DNA from: Zhenhengia yiwuensis
Lineage (GTDB): Bacteria > Bacillota > Clostridia > Lachnospirales > Cellulosilyticaceae
Assembly: GCF_014384995.1 (NCBI RefSeq)
Contig: NZ_JACRSY010000003.1
Span: 124,001-188,000 of the forward strand
DNA length: 64,000 bases
Direction: 5' to 3'
The translations under genes and the position numbers were made by a program. Positions within the stretch are counted from its first letter, which is position 1. Each line of letters opens with the position of its first letter. The notes beneath the pieces were generated by a model. That model saw only the letters and a list, made by a program, of their open reading frames with translations, was not told where the DNA came from and searched no databases. Shown here one piece after another: positions 42,786 to 50,871 of the stretch.

Positions 42786-42975
42786 TGCTACTAGAATAAA
42801 GTTAAGCTTTTAGAGTGTGCCTGTAAGGAAGCCTCGTAATAGAGTACAGTGTCAGGGAACTATAGGTGAAAGGGATACCGTTGCATTTATCACTGCAAGT
42901 ACCCGGAGTTTGTCTCTAAATAAAGGAAGTACCTTAGGGTTCACTGGTATAAGTTATCGTTTATTCTATGTAGCA
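42786..42975 (+). ncRNA. Candidate structured non-coding RNA (about 190 nt)
   Basis: No ORF fits here, but the sequence folds strongly. A closing helix of 15 bp with one bulge joins TGCTACTAGAATAAA (42786-42800) to 42960-42975. Inside are CTGTA/TACAG stacked on CTC/GAG (42821-42849), a long helix GGGATAC-TTGCA with TGCAA-GTACCC (42872-42904), and GTGAA/TTCAC (42866-42870 with 42940-42944) enclosing it. The result is a multi-branched molecule, with leftover GGAAGTACC and CCTTAGGG segments that could form pseudoknots. I do not recognise it as RNase P, tmRNA, SRP or a known riboswitch. The size would suit a raiA-type RNA, but I cannot confirm that. No clear promoter was found, so the strand is inferred from neighbouring genes. 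Confidence 0.6.
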
Positions 42976-43293
42976 TAAAGATGTACAGTATAAAACATAA
43001 CTCATTATGATAAGTTGCCACCACTTTGTTCATAAGAGGTTAGGAAAATTTAAAGGCCTATGAGAAGGGGGGACTCACAAGATCTCAATTTTCCATATAT
43101 AAAAGCAGAATAGCCTAGGATTTATTTTGCTCTTATACTCTATATATACGGACAAGGGTAGAAAATGCGTCATATTATTTATGCAAAAAGTAAGTTTTGT
43201 ATAAATAACTAAATGAAATATAATCCACTTGCTAACGATTTTATAAATAGATAAGATAGAAGAAATGGAGTCTGTATAAAGGGGATAAAATTA
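42976..43293. other. Intergenic stretch with further hairpins
   Basis: After the folded RNA there are small hairpins: CATAA/TTATG (42995-43008), AAGT/ACTT (43012-43026) and a larger one, GGAAAATT (43043-43050) with AATTTTCC, containing an inner TGAGA/TCTCA helix and a run of six G in its loop. AGCAGAATA also pairs with TTATTTTGCT (43105-43131). These could belong to the same transcript as the RNA at 42786. No gene is recognised before 43294. Confidence 0.4.
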
Positions 43294-43674
43294 ATGAATC
43301 AATTTAAAAATAAGATACATGAAGAGGCTTTCAATGAGCTGATTACGCAAAGTGAGGGAGAACTTTCTGTTCATGAAATTCAAGATGAGCAAAAGAGAAG
43401 GCAGGTTGCATTTCTCTATTTAATTGCTATGTATCAAGAAGAGTATGAGCGTTATGAAGGCATGAAGTTTTATGTAGAAGCTTATGAAGAAATCAGTATA
43501 GATGGACCAGTTTATCTTTTAGAAGACTGTATCAAATTAGAAGATTTTGCTCATGAAAAAATATTAAAAGCTGCAAAAGACATATTAAGAGGTTGTAAAC
43601 CACATCTAGAAAAACTTGAAATAGAGGATGTGAAATTTGTTGAAATAGCCTATAACTTTGCAGTAAGCAATTAG
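43294..43674 (+). CDS. Small acidic protein of unknown function
   Basis: A 126-residue soluble, helix-rich, acidic protein without signal peptide or membrane helix. The N-terminus FKNKIHEEAFNELITQSEGELS followed by RRQVAFLYLIAMYQEEYERYEG recalls small DUF-type clostridial proteins that start with an H-E pair and an AFLYLI segment, but I cannot name the family with confidence. Codon use and the clean ribosome site region (AAGGGG, 8 nt before ATG) suggest a real gene. It ends 45 nt before mutY on the same strand, so the two may be co-transcribed. No function is proposed. Confidence 0.65.
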   Translation: MNQFKNKIHEEAFNELITQSEGELSVHEIQDEQKRRQVAFLYLIAMYQEEYERYEGMKFYVEAYEEISIDGPVYLLEDCIKLEDFAHEKILKAAKDILRGCKPHLEKLEIEDVKFVEIAYNFAVSN

Positions 43675-43719
43675 AATGAAAAATAGATAAATAATAAGTC
43701 AAGTAGAGAGGAAAAATAT

Positions 43720-44748
43720 GTGAAATATACAACATACTTACTAGAATGGTTTGACAAGAATAAAAGACAAATGCCTTGGAGAGAGAGAAGTGATGCTTAT
43801 AGTATATGGGTATCAGAAGTGATGCTGCAGCAGACACAGGTTGATACAGTAAGACCTTACTATGAGCGCTTTATGGAACGTTTTCCAACGGTACATGATT
43901 TAGCTATGGCAACCCAAGAAGAGGTCTATACTTATTGGCAGGGCTTAGGCTACTACAGACGAGCAGATAACCTGCATAAAGGAGCAAAGGTTGTATCGGA
44001 GCAGTATAATGGAATATTTCCAACAGACCCTAAATTAGTTAAAAATATACCTGGCATAGGACCTTACACAATGGGAGCAGTGTTAAGTATAGCCTTTAAT
44101 TTACCTTATCCTGCCGTAGACGGAAATGTAATGCGTGTACTTTCTAGACAGTTCTTAATAGAAGATGATATCGCTATTCCTAAAACGAGGAAGATTTTCG
44201 AAGAAAAAGTGATGGTACTTATGCCGGAAGATGCACGTAACTTTAATCAGGCCCTTATGGAATTAGGCGCACTTATTTGTACACCTAAAAATCCAAAGTG
44301 TGAAAGTTGTCCTATGAAGCCAATTTGTATGGCTTATGAAGAAGGCGTACAAATAGAGTATCCTGTTAAGAGTAGTAAAACAAAAGCTGAACCGGATTTT
44401 TATAAAGCTCTTATTCTTAAGCAAGGAGATAAAATTTATCTAGAAAAAAGACCAGAAGAGGGGCTTCTTGCAAAACTATGGGGAGTGCCGTTGATAACAG
44501 ATGTAGTTTGGGAAAAAATGAAATCAGAACTTGTCACTTTTGAAGTATTAGAGCAGGTTCAACATGTTTTCACACATCGTAGATGGCTTATGACGCCTAT
44601 CGTAATAGAGTATACTACACAAAATGCAAAAATATTTGAGGAGATTTTACAAGGAGAAGGTGTGTTTATAGTACCAGAAGGACTGAAGAACTATGCTATT
44701 GCCACAGCATTTAAAAAGGTTTTACGTAAGTTACAAGAAAATATTTGA
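43720..44748 (+). CDS. mutY: A/G-specific adenine glycosylase
   Basis: MutY removes adenine mispaired with 8-oxoguanine. The 342-residue product has MPWRERSDAYSIWVSEVMLQQTQVDTV (catalytic Glu near 32), the helix-hairpin-helix NIPGIGPYTMGAVLSIA and the catalytic Asp in YPAVDGNVMRVL near 134. The iron-sulfur cluster loop CTPKNPKCESCPMKPIC lies near 187-203 with C-x6-C-x2-C-x5-C spacing. A C-terminal NUDIX-like domain recognises 8-oxoG. The start is GTG 43720; the ATG two bases upstream hits a stop at once. The ribosome site is AGAGAGGA. Confidence 0.94.
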   Translation: MKYTTYLLEWFDKNKRQMPWRERSDAYSIWVSEVMLQQTQVDTVRPYYERFMERFPTVHDLAMATQEEVYTYWQGLGYYRRADNLHKGAKVVSEQYNGIFPTDPKLVKNIPGIGPYTMGAVLSIAFNLPYPAVDGNVMRVLSRQFLIEDDIAIPKTRKIFEEKVMVLMPEDARNFNQALMELGALICTPKNPKCESCPMKPICMAYEEGVQIEYPVKSSKTKAEPDFYKALILKQGDKIYLEKRPEEGLLAKLWGVPLITDVVWEKMKSELVTFEVLEQVQHVFTHRRWLMTPIVIEYTTQNAKIFEEILQGEGVFIVPEGLKNYAIATAFKKVLRKLQENI

Positions 44749-44778
44749 TTTATGGGTAGAAATTTTGAAAAAATGTAG

Positions 44779-44986
44779 TATAATACAAGTATATCAATTA
44801 TATGATATTTCCATTTCACGGAATCAAAGAAGGAAGTAAAAACTATTCAAGAGTCTAGTAAAGGCAGTAGGCTTTTATAGATAAGAGTAGATTTATATGA
44901 AATTCTTTGATTCTACAAAAACAATCAATACATGTATTGAATTAAAAAGGTGAGGATTAGATTTTCAGTCTAATTCTCACCTTTTT
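44779..44986 (+). ncRNA. Candidate small RNA with own promoter element and terminator
   Basis: A TATAAT at 44779-44784 (weak -35) is followed by about 200 nt that end in a 17-bp terminator stem (44944-44960 with 44970-44986). Between them GAATCAAAGAA (44821-44831) pairs perfectly with 44903-44913, enclosing a second hairpin (CTAGTAAAGG with CTTTTATAG). TCAATACATGTATTGA (44925-44940) is a perfect 16-bp palindrome. A short ORF of 18 codons (ATG 44897, no clear ribosome site) overlaps the 3' part. The next gene has its own promoter, so this looks like an independent RNA rather than its leader. Confidence 0.5.
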
Positions 44987-45032
44987 CATGGGGTAAAATC
45001 AGTGTACTTAAGTAGAAATTACGGATGAAATA

Positions 45033-45041
45033 TGGTATAAT
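45033..45041 (+). promoter_or_regulatory. Extended -10 promoter of the LysR gene
   Basis: TGGTATAAT, an extended -10 element, lies 39 nt before the GTG start of the regulator gene. No clear -35 was seen. Confidence 0.5.
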
Positions 45042-45079
45042 TATGGACATAAACGTAATGAAGTGAAGGAGGGAAGAAT

Positions 45080-45973
45080 GTGTTAGAAGAACTTAAAACA
45101 TTTATACAGGTTGTAAAGTATCGTAATTTTACGAAAGCTGCAAAAAAGGTTAATTTATCTCAACCAACAGTAAGCCTGCATATTAAAAGACTAGAACAAT
45201 ATTTTGATACAACCCTCATTACACGATCAAGTAAAAGTAAAGAGGTGCTCATTACTAAACAGGGAGAATTTCTTTATGAAAAAGGACAAGATCTTATCGC
45301 ACAAATTGATTTATTAAAAGGTGAGCTTCTTCAAATAGATGATAAGGCTAAAAAGAAAATTTTAGTAGGTGCAAGTAAAACGATAGGAGATTATTTTTTA
45401 CCACAAATTATAGGGGATTTTTCAAACAAGTATCCGGATATACAACTTGAAGTGTTTATAGAAAATACAGCACATATCTGTGATATGATGAATGAAGGTG
45501 AGATACAGGTTGGTCTTATAGAAGGGATTGACCCTTATTATGATTTTGATAGAGAGTATTTCTACCAGGATAGGATGGTTGTTGCAGTAAGCAATAAATC
45601 ACCATTAGCTACTATGGACGTAAGTATAGATGATTTGAATAATCAGATTTGGATCAGCCGTGAGGAAGGGTCTGGTACGCAGGAGTACTTAAAGTTGTTT
45701 CTCAATATGCATAATATTACCCCTAAAAATGTTATTGTATTTAATAGCAACTATGCTGTAAAAGAAGCTGTTAAAAATGGTATAGGTATTACCATTATTT
45801 CTGAATGTGTTGTAAGTCATGCAGCATTTGATAAAGAGCTTAATATTTTACCGTTGGAATTATTGCCTAAGCGTAAGTATTCTTATATACTGCCGAAGGA
45901 TAAAGAAGTAGACTTAGATATTCTTACTTTCATAAATATGCTCAAGGACTATAAAGTGAATAGAACAAATTAA
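45080..45973 (+). CDS. LysR-family transcription regulator (likely sulfur metabolism)
   Basis: A 297-residue LysR regulator: N-terminal winged HTH (residues 1-60, FIQVVKYRNFTKAAKKVNLSQPTVSLHIKRLEQYF) and a C-terminal two-lobed effector domain (about 90-295). It starts at GTG 45080; the overlapping ATG at 45078 runs into a stop after one codon. The ribosome site is GGAGGG. It lies directly before asrABC on the same strand but is separated by a terminator, so it is probably a local activator of sulfite reduction or a CysL/CysB-like sensor. The effector is not known. Confidence 0.87.
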   Translation: MLEELKTFIQVVKYRNFTKAAKKVNLSQPTVSLHIKRLEQYFDTTLITRSSKSKEVLITKQGEFLYEKGQDLIAQIDLLKGELLQIDDKAKKKILVGASKTIGDYFLPQIIGDFSNKYPDIQLEVFIENTAHICDMMNEGEIQVGLIEGIDPYYDFDREYFYQDRMVVAVSNKSPLATMDVSIDDLNNQIWISREEGSGTQEYLKLFLNMHNITPKNVIVFNSNYAVKEAVKNGIGITIISECVVSHAAFDKELNILPLELLPKRKYSYILPKDKEVDLDILTFINMLKDYKVNRTN

Positions 45974-45974
45974 G

Positions 45975-46006
45975 AAGTGTTGCTTAAAGACGAGCAGCAC
46001 TTTTTT
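45975..46006 (+). terminator. Terminator after the LysR gene
   Basis: AAGTGTTGCT (45975-45984) pairs with AGCAGCACTT (45993-46002, one G-U), followed by T residues. Confidence 0.87.
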
Positions 46007-46166
46007 ATTTTTAGCGACCTATTAGAAATCTTAATGGTTAGTATCAGAATGTTAAATTGTAAAATGATAACGAAGTATAGGCATTGTTAATAAATTGTCA
46101 TATAATAAGTGTACAGCACTCCGTTAAATATGTAGCGGGGGGAATATGCGAATGGAGGACAAGAAG

Positions 46167-47201
46167 ATGGGCTATAAATTAAGCTTTGAAACAGTTAATA
46201 GTCTCTTTAATGAATTAAGAAAAGAGTACAAAATTTATGCACCAAAAAGATTTCCAAAAGCAGGACGTTACTCAGATACAGATATTATCCGTTACGCTGA
46301 GATCAAAAATGTAGAAGAAATCGTATTTGACGAAAAATCTGACTACCCAGCAAAAGAAGTGGTTTCACCAATCACTCAAACTTTATTCTACTTCACAGAA
46401 GATGAATATCGTGAAGCTAAAGTTCATGATAAAAAAGTTTTAATCTTTGCTAGACCTTGTGATATCAATGCACAAATGAACCAAGATAAAATTTTCTTAG
46501 AAAACGGTTTTGAAGATACTTTCTACAAACGTATGAGAGATAAAGTAAACTACGTAATGATGGAATGTACTTCTAGCGAAGATACATGCTTCTGCTGTTC
46601 AATGGGAACAAACAAAACAGATAACTATGGATTAGCTGCTCGTTTCGAAGAAGGACAAGTTCTTTTCAACGTGAAAGATGATAAATTCGCACCTTTCTTT
46701 GAAGGTAAAGAAGAAGCTGAGTACACAGTTAAATTCATTGAAGAAAATGAAACAAAAGTAACAATTCCAGTTATTCCTAACAAAGATGTTCTTAACAAAC
46801 TTAAAGAACATGATATGTGGAAAGAATTTAACAAACGTTGTGTAAGCTGTGGTAGCTGTACAATCGCATGTAGCACATGTACATGTTTCACAACAACAGA
46901 TATTTCTTACAATGAAAATGGTTCAGTAGGTGAAAGAAGAAGAACAGCTGCTTCTTGTCAAGTTGCAGGATTTGATGAAATGGCTGGCGGTCATGACTTC
47001 AGAAAAACAACTGCTGATCGTTATAGATATAAAACACTTCACAAAATCCATGATTACAACGAACGTTTTGGCCAAGGTCATATGTGTGTAGGTTGTGGTA
47101 GATGTACAGAAAGATGTCCAGAATTCATTTCATTCACAGCGACAATCGAAAAAGTAAATAAAGCTGTAAAAGAAATCTGCGGAGGTGAGTGCAATGCATA
47201 A
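46167..47201 (+). CDS. asrA: Anaerobic sulfite reductase subunit A
   Basis: Iron-sulfur electron-transfer subunit of the AsrABC complex, which reduces sulfite to sulfide in the cytoplasm. The 344-residue product has an N-terminal region including the Cys-rich TSSEDTCFCCSMG and two C-terminal [4Fe-4S] ferredoxin motifs, CVSCGSCTIACSTCTCF near 231-247 and CVGCGRCTERCPEF near 312-325. ATG 46167 is preferred as GGAGG lies 8 nt upstream; ATG 46146 in frame is an alternative with GGGGGGA close by. It overlaps asrB by 8 nt. The three asr genes use more C-ending codons (ATC, TTC, AAC) than their neighbours, suggesting high expression. Confidence 0.94.
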   Translation: MGYKLSFETVNSLFNELRKEYKIYAPKRFPKAGRYSDTDIIRYAEIKNVEEIVFDEKSDYPAKEVVSPITQTLFYFTEDEYREAKVHDKKVLIFARPCDINAQMNQDKIFLENGFEDTFYKRMRDKVNYVMMECTSSEDTCFCCSMGTNKTDNYGLAARFEEGQVLFNVKDDKFAPFFEGKEEAEYTVKFIEENETKVTIPVIPNKDVLNKLKEHDMWKEFNKRCVSCGSCTIACSTCTCFTTTDISYNENGSVGERRRTAASCQVAGFDEMAGGHDFRKTTADRYRYKTLHKIHDYNERFGQGHMCVGCGRCTERCPEFISFTATIEKVNKAVKEICGGECNA

Positions 47202-47988
47202 TGAATTAATGCCAGTAGCTTGTCAGATTCTTGAGTTCAAACAAGAAACACAAACAGAATTTACAATCAAAGTAGCAACAGGTGACCTTAAAGTTGAACA
47301 CGGTCAATTCTGTCAATTATCAATTCCTAAAATTGGTGAGTGTCCAATCTCTGTAAGTGATTACGGCGATGGTTGGATGGATTTTACAATTCGTGCAGTT
47401 GGTAAAGTAACAGATGAAGTATTCAAACTTGAAGCTGGTGACCAATTATTCATTCGTGGTGCATACGGTAAAGGTTGGCCAGTAGACCAATTTAAAGGTA
47501 AAAATGTTGTAATCATCGCTGGTGGTACAGGGGTTGCTCCAGTTAAAAGTATGATCAACAAATTTGCAAATGAAGAAGGTTTTGCACAAAGCGTAAATAT
47601 CATCGCAGGTTTCAAAGATGAAAACGGCATTCTTTTCAAAGATACACTTAAAGTTTGGGAAGAAAAATTCAACACTATCTATACATTAGATAGAGATGAA
47701 AAAGAAGGATTTAGAACAGGTCTTGTAACTAAATTCATCGAAGAAATCCCATTCAAAGATTTTGGAGATAACTACGAAGTAGTAATCGTTGGGCCTCCAA
47801 TCATGATGCACTTTGCAGGACTTGAATGTGTGAAACAAGGTATTCCAGAAGAAAAAATCTGGGTTTCATTCGAAAGAAAAATGTCATGTGCAATCGGTAA
47901 ATGCGGACACTGCCGTATCGACGAGACATACGTATGTCTTGAAGGACCAGTATTCAACTATACACAAGCGAAAAAATTAATTGACTAG
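47194..47988 (+). CDS. asrB: Anaerobic sulfite reductase subunit B
   Basis: Flavin-containing NADH-linked subunit of AsrABC that feeds electrons from NADH to the complex. The 264-residue product is of the ferredoxin-NADP reductase type. It has an FAD-binding barrel (about 10-95), a nucleotide-binding domain with IIAGGTGVAPVKSMI near 107-121, and a C-terminal [2Fe-2S] cluster segment CAIGKCGHCRIDETYVCLEGP near 231-251. ATG 47194 is preferred over the in-frame GTG at 47185, which lies within the GGAGGTG ribosome site. It overlaps asrA by 8 nt and is followed 11 nt later by asrC. Confidence 0.94.
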   Translation: MHNELMPVACQILEFKQETQTEFTIKVATGDLKVEHGQFCQLSIPKIGECPISVSDYGDGWMDFTIRAVGKVTDEVFKLEAGDQLFIRGAYGKGWPVDQFKGKNVVIIAGGTGVAPVKSMINKFANEEGFAQSVNIIAGFKDENGILFKDTLKVWEEKFNTIYTLDRDEKEGFRTGLVTKFIEEIPFKDFGDNYEVVIVGPPIMMHFAGLECVKQGIPEEKIWVSFERKMSCAIGKCGHCRIDETYVCLEGPVFNYTQAKKLID

Positions 47989-47999
47989 GAGGCCACACA

Positions 48000-49049
48000 A
48001 TGAATCATGATATTGATGTAAAAGCAACCAGAATAAATTGTTTCCGTCAATCTAAAGTAGCGGGAGAATTTATGTTACAATTACGTGTTCCTGGATCAAT
48101 CATTGATGCAAAACACTTAACTTCTGTACAACATATCGCTGAAACTTGGGGAGATGGTACATTCCACATTGGGATGAGACATACTCTTAACATCCCAGGT
48201 ATCAAATACGAAAATATTCCAGCAGTAAACGAATACATTAATAACTACATCAAAGAAGTAGAAGTAGTTGAATGTGATGTTGAAATGGAAACATGCGGTA
48301 AAGGTTACCCAACAATCGGTGCGCGTAACATTATGGCTTGTATCGGTAACTCACACTGTATCAAAGCTAACGTAAATACACACGAACTTGCTAAAAAAAT
48401 CGAAAAAGAAGTATTCCCAAGCCACTACCACATCAAAACAACTGTTGCTGGTTGTCCAAATGACTGTGCTAAAGCTCACTTCAATGACTTTGGTGTAATC
48501 GGTATTGCAAAAATGGAATACGATAGAGATCGTTGTATCGGATGTGGCGCTTGTGTTGAAGCTTGTAGCCACCATGCAACAAGAGTGCTTTCACTTGTAA
48601 ATGGTAAAATTGAAAAAGATACATGTTGCTGTGTAGGTTGTGGTGAGTGTGTACTTGCTTGTCCTACAAGTGCATGGACACGTAATGAGAAGAAATTCTA
48701 CAGAATTATGATCGGTGGACGTACAGGTAAGCAATATCCTCGTATGGGTAAAATGTTTGCTAACTGGGTAACAGAAGATGTAGTCCTTGCTATCTTCAGA
48801 AACTGGCCAAAATTCTCTGCATGGGCACTTGATTACAAACCAGTTTACCTTCATGGTGGACACTTAATCGATAGAGCTGGATACATCAAATTCAAAGAAC
48901 TTATCCTTGAAGGTGTTGAACTTAATCCAGAAGCACAAATTGCAGAACGTATCTACTGGCAAGAAGATGAAAAACGTGCTAATATCAACGTTAAACCAAT
49001 TGCAAAACACAATAGTGCAGGTCCTGGTAGCCAAGACGGACGTCACTAA
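48000..49049 (+). CDS. asrC: Anaerobic sulfite reductase subunit C (siroheme catalytic subunit)
   Basis: Catalytic subunit of AsrABC, carrying siroheme coupled to a [4Fe-4S] cluster, where sulfite gains six electrons to give sulfide. The 349-residue product has the nitrite/sulfite reductase signature: METCGKGYPTIGARNIMACIGNSHC near residues 96-120 and TTVAGCPNDCAKAHF near 147-161. Two ferredoxin clusters follow, CIGCGACVEACSHH and CVGCGECVLACPTS (about 179-225). AGGAGG lies 8 nt before the ATG. Its need for siroheme links it to the tetrapyrrole operon starting at 49209. Confidence 0.95.
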   Translation: MNHDIDVKATRINCFRQSKVAGEFMLQLRVPGSIIDAKHLTSVQHIAETWGDGTFHIGMRHTLNIPGIKYENIPAVNEYINNYIKEVEVVECDVEMETCGKGYPTIGARNIMACIGNSHCIKANVNTHELAKKIEKEVFPSHYHIKTTVAGCPNDCAKAHFNDFGVIGIAKMEYDRDRCIGCGACVEACSHHATRVLSLVNGKIEKDTCCCVGCGECVLACPTSAWTRNEKKFYRIMIGGRTGKQYPRMGKMFANWVTEDVVLAIFRNWPKFSAWALDYKPVYLHGGHLIDRAGYIKFKELILEGVELNPEAQIAERIYWQEDEKRANINVKPIAKHNSAGPGSQDGRH

Positions 49050-49074
49050 GATTTAGCATATAGAGATATAAGGG

Positions 49075-49114
49075 GCAGGGTATTATAGGGGAGTCTATAG
49101 TACCCTGCTTTTTT
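49075..49114 (+). terminator. Terminator after asrC
   Basis: GCAGGGTATTATAG pairs with CTATAGTACCCTGC (one mismatch) across GGGAGT, followed by six T. Confidence 0.92.
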
Positions 49115-49208
49115 AATAAAAGCGCATGTTTGGTAGTATTTTTAATTGATAAAGATTATAGTATAATAAGAGTGCATAAGTTTACAGGCAGAATATAGAG
49201 GTGGGAGA

Positions 49209-50441
49209 ATGGATATTGCAGTAATTGGACTGAGTCATGATACAGCACCAGTTCATATTAGGGAAAAAGTAAGTTTTTCAGATTCAAAGAAAATAGAAAT
49301 TATAGACGCACTTCTTGAGAAGGAACCCTTAGAGTGTATTATTTTATCTACATGTAATCGCAGTGAAATTTATGTAGCAGCAAACCATATTGATAAGGCT
49401 AAAGAAGAAGTGATTCGTTTACTTACAACTATTTTAGGGGATGAAGCTGAAAAATATTTATATGTGAATACAGGAGATGTGGCAGCTGTTCATGTATTTG
49501 AAGTAGCAGCTGGACTTAAATCTATAGTATTAGGTGAAGATCAGATTTTGGGACAAGTAAGAGATGCACATACTTTTTCTATGGAAATTGGTGCAAGTGG
49601 TAAGGTACTTAATAAGCTTTTTAGAGAAGCTGTAACTTGTGGAAAACTGATTAGAAGCCAACTTAAAATATCTGAATATCCTCTATCCATTAGCTATATT
49701 GGCATTAAGTTTTTAAAAGAGCAAGTGGGTACCTTAAAAGGAAAGAAAATTTTAGTTTTAGGTGCTGGGAAGATGAGTAAACTGGCTCTTAAATACTTGG
49801 CATTAGAGGAACCTAGCATTGTCTATATTGCAAACCGTACTTTTTGCAAGGCGAGTGATTTAGCAGCAGATCTAGAATGTGGTATACCAGTAGGATTTGA
49901 TAAACGCTATGAGCTTTTAGAAGAGGTTGATGTAGTTATTACGTCAACGGCATCCCCGCATCTTGTACTTATGAAAGACCAGATGCCACAACTTCACAAG
50001 CCTCTTGTAATATTAGATATAGCTATGCCACGTGATGTAGAAAGTACAGTAGGTAAACTAGGGCATGTAGAGCTATTTGATGTAGACGATCTGCAAGATA
50101 TATCAGATAAAAATAGTGCTAAACGTGAAGAACTTGCAAAAGAAGCAAAGAGCATGACAGATTCCTCAGTAGTGGAGTTTATGACTTGGCTTAAAATGAC
50201 TAAAGTAGACCCTACTATTAGGTCTTTAAATGCTAAATGTCAAGAGATTCATGAAGACAGCATGCATTATATACAAAATAAACTAGAGCTTACGCCTAGA
50301 GAATATAAGATTATTGATAAAATGATGATGGCTTCCTTAAAGCGCCTTATTAGAGAGCCTGTTAAGGCACTTAAAGAAATGGATGATGAAGGGAAGCAAG
50401 AGGCCTATAGGAAGGTACTTGAGGAGCTTTTTGAATTGTAG
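49209..50441 (+). CDS. hemA: Glutamyl-tRNA reductase
   Basis: First enzyme of the C5 tetrapyrrole pathway; it reduces glutamyl-tRNA to glutamate-1-semialdehyde with NADPH. The 410-residue product has the N-terminal catalytic domain with the nucleophilic Cys in LSTCNRSEIYV near residue 49 and VLGEDQILGQVRDA near 109-122. An NADPH-binding domain with LVLGAGKMSKLALKYL near 183-198 and a C-terminal dimerisation helix bundle follow. The GAGGTGGGA site lies just before the ATG. It is separated from hemC by a 430-bp gap with a foldback element, so it may be a separate transcript. Confidence 0.94.
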   Translation: MDIAVIGLSHDTAPVHIREKVSFSDSKKIEIIDALLEKEPLECIILSTCNRSEIYVAANHIDKAKEEVIRLLTTILGDEAEKYLYVNTGDVAAVHVFEVAAGLKSIVLGEDQILGQVRDAHTFSMEIGASGKVLNKLFREAVTCGKLIRSQLKISEYPLSISYIGIKFLKEQVGTLKGKKILVLGAGKMSKLALKYLALEEPSIVYIANRTFCKASDLAADLECGIPVGFDKRYELLEEVDVVITSTASPHLVLMKDQMPQLHKPLVILDIAMPRDVESTVGKLGHVELFDVDDLQDISDKNSAKREELAKEAKSMTDSSVVEFMTWLKMTKVDPTIRSLNAKCQEIHEDSMHYIQNKLELTPREYKIIDKMMMASLKRLIREPVKALKEMDDEGKQEAYRKVLEELFEL

Positions 50442-50445
50442 GGGG

Positions 50446-50660
50446 TGTGGGAGCGTAGACGGTTCGATGGTGCTTCTTCCACCTACTGGTTTCTGCTTTC
50501 AGAGAAATTCTACTTGCTATAACAGAGATAACGGCTTAAACTCGCTAACGCTCAAACAGTAAGCCTAAGAACATCTCAGCTATAGCTACGTGAATTTCTT
50601 AGCTGAAAGCGCCAAAGGTAGGTTACAGAAGCGCCATCTTCTCTATCTACGCATTCCATA
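50446..50660. repeat. 215-bp foldback (MITE-like) element between hemA and hemC
   Basis: The whole stretch folds into one long imperfect hairpin. Matching arm blocks from outside in: GCGTAGA 50453-50459 with 50646-50652; GATGGTGCTTCT 50466-50477 with 50627-50638; ACCTAC 50481-50486 with 50618-50623; GCTTTCAG 50495-50502 with 50603-50610; AGAAATTC 50503-50510 with 50592-50599; GCTATA 50516-50521 with 50581-50586; GAGAT and GGCTTA blocks further in. It has no ORF. This is the form of a miniature inverted-repeat element or a large structured RNA. The rest of the gap (50661-50871) is AT-rich with no gene. Confidence 0.65.
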
Positions 50661-50871
50661 ATCTTCAGGAGGGAGTAAAATAAAATTGCCCTCATGAAAG
50701 CTTGGTTGCATTAAGTAGATAATCTAGTGTAGATGTAAGTATTAAGGTTATAAGTAATAAGTGTCTATAAAAGAGTAATCTATAGGCATAGAGTGAATAT
50801 AAAACAGCGTAATAGAGTAAGATGAGAAATAAATAACATATAAGATGAGCTTAAAGAGGACGGTGAAGAAT

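Noticed and set aside
42786..42975. Identification of the folded region as 6S RNA, SRP RNA, RNase P RNA or tmRNA
   Set aside because: It is multi-branched rather than one long hairpin, and lacks the GGAAGGAAGC-type SRP loop core, RNase P consensus blocks and tmRNA ends.
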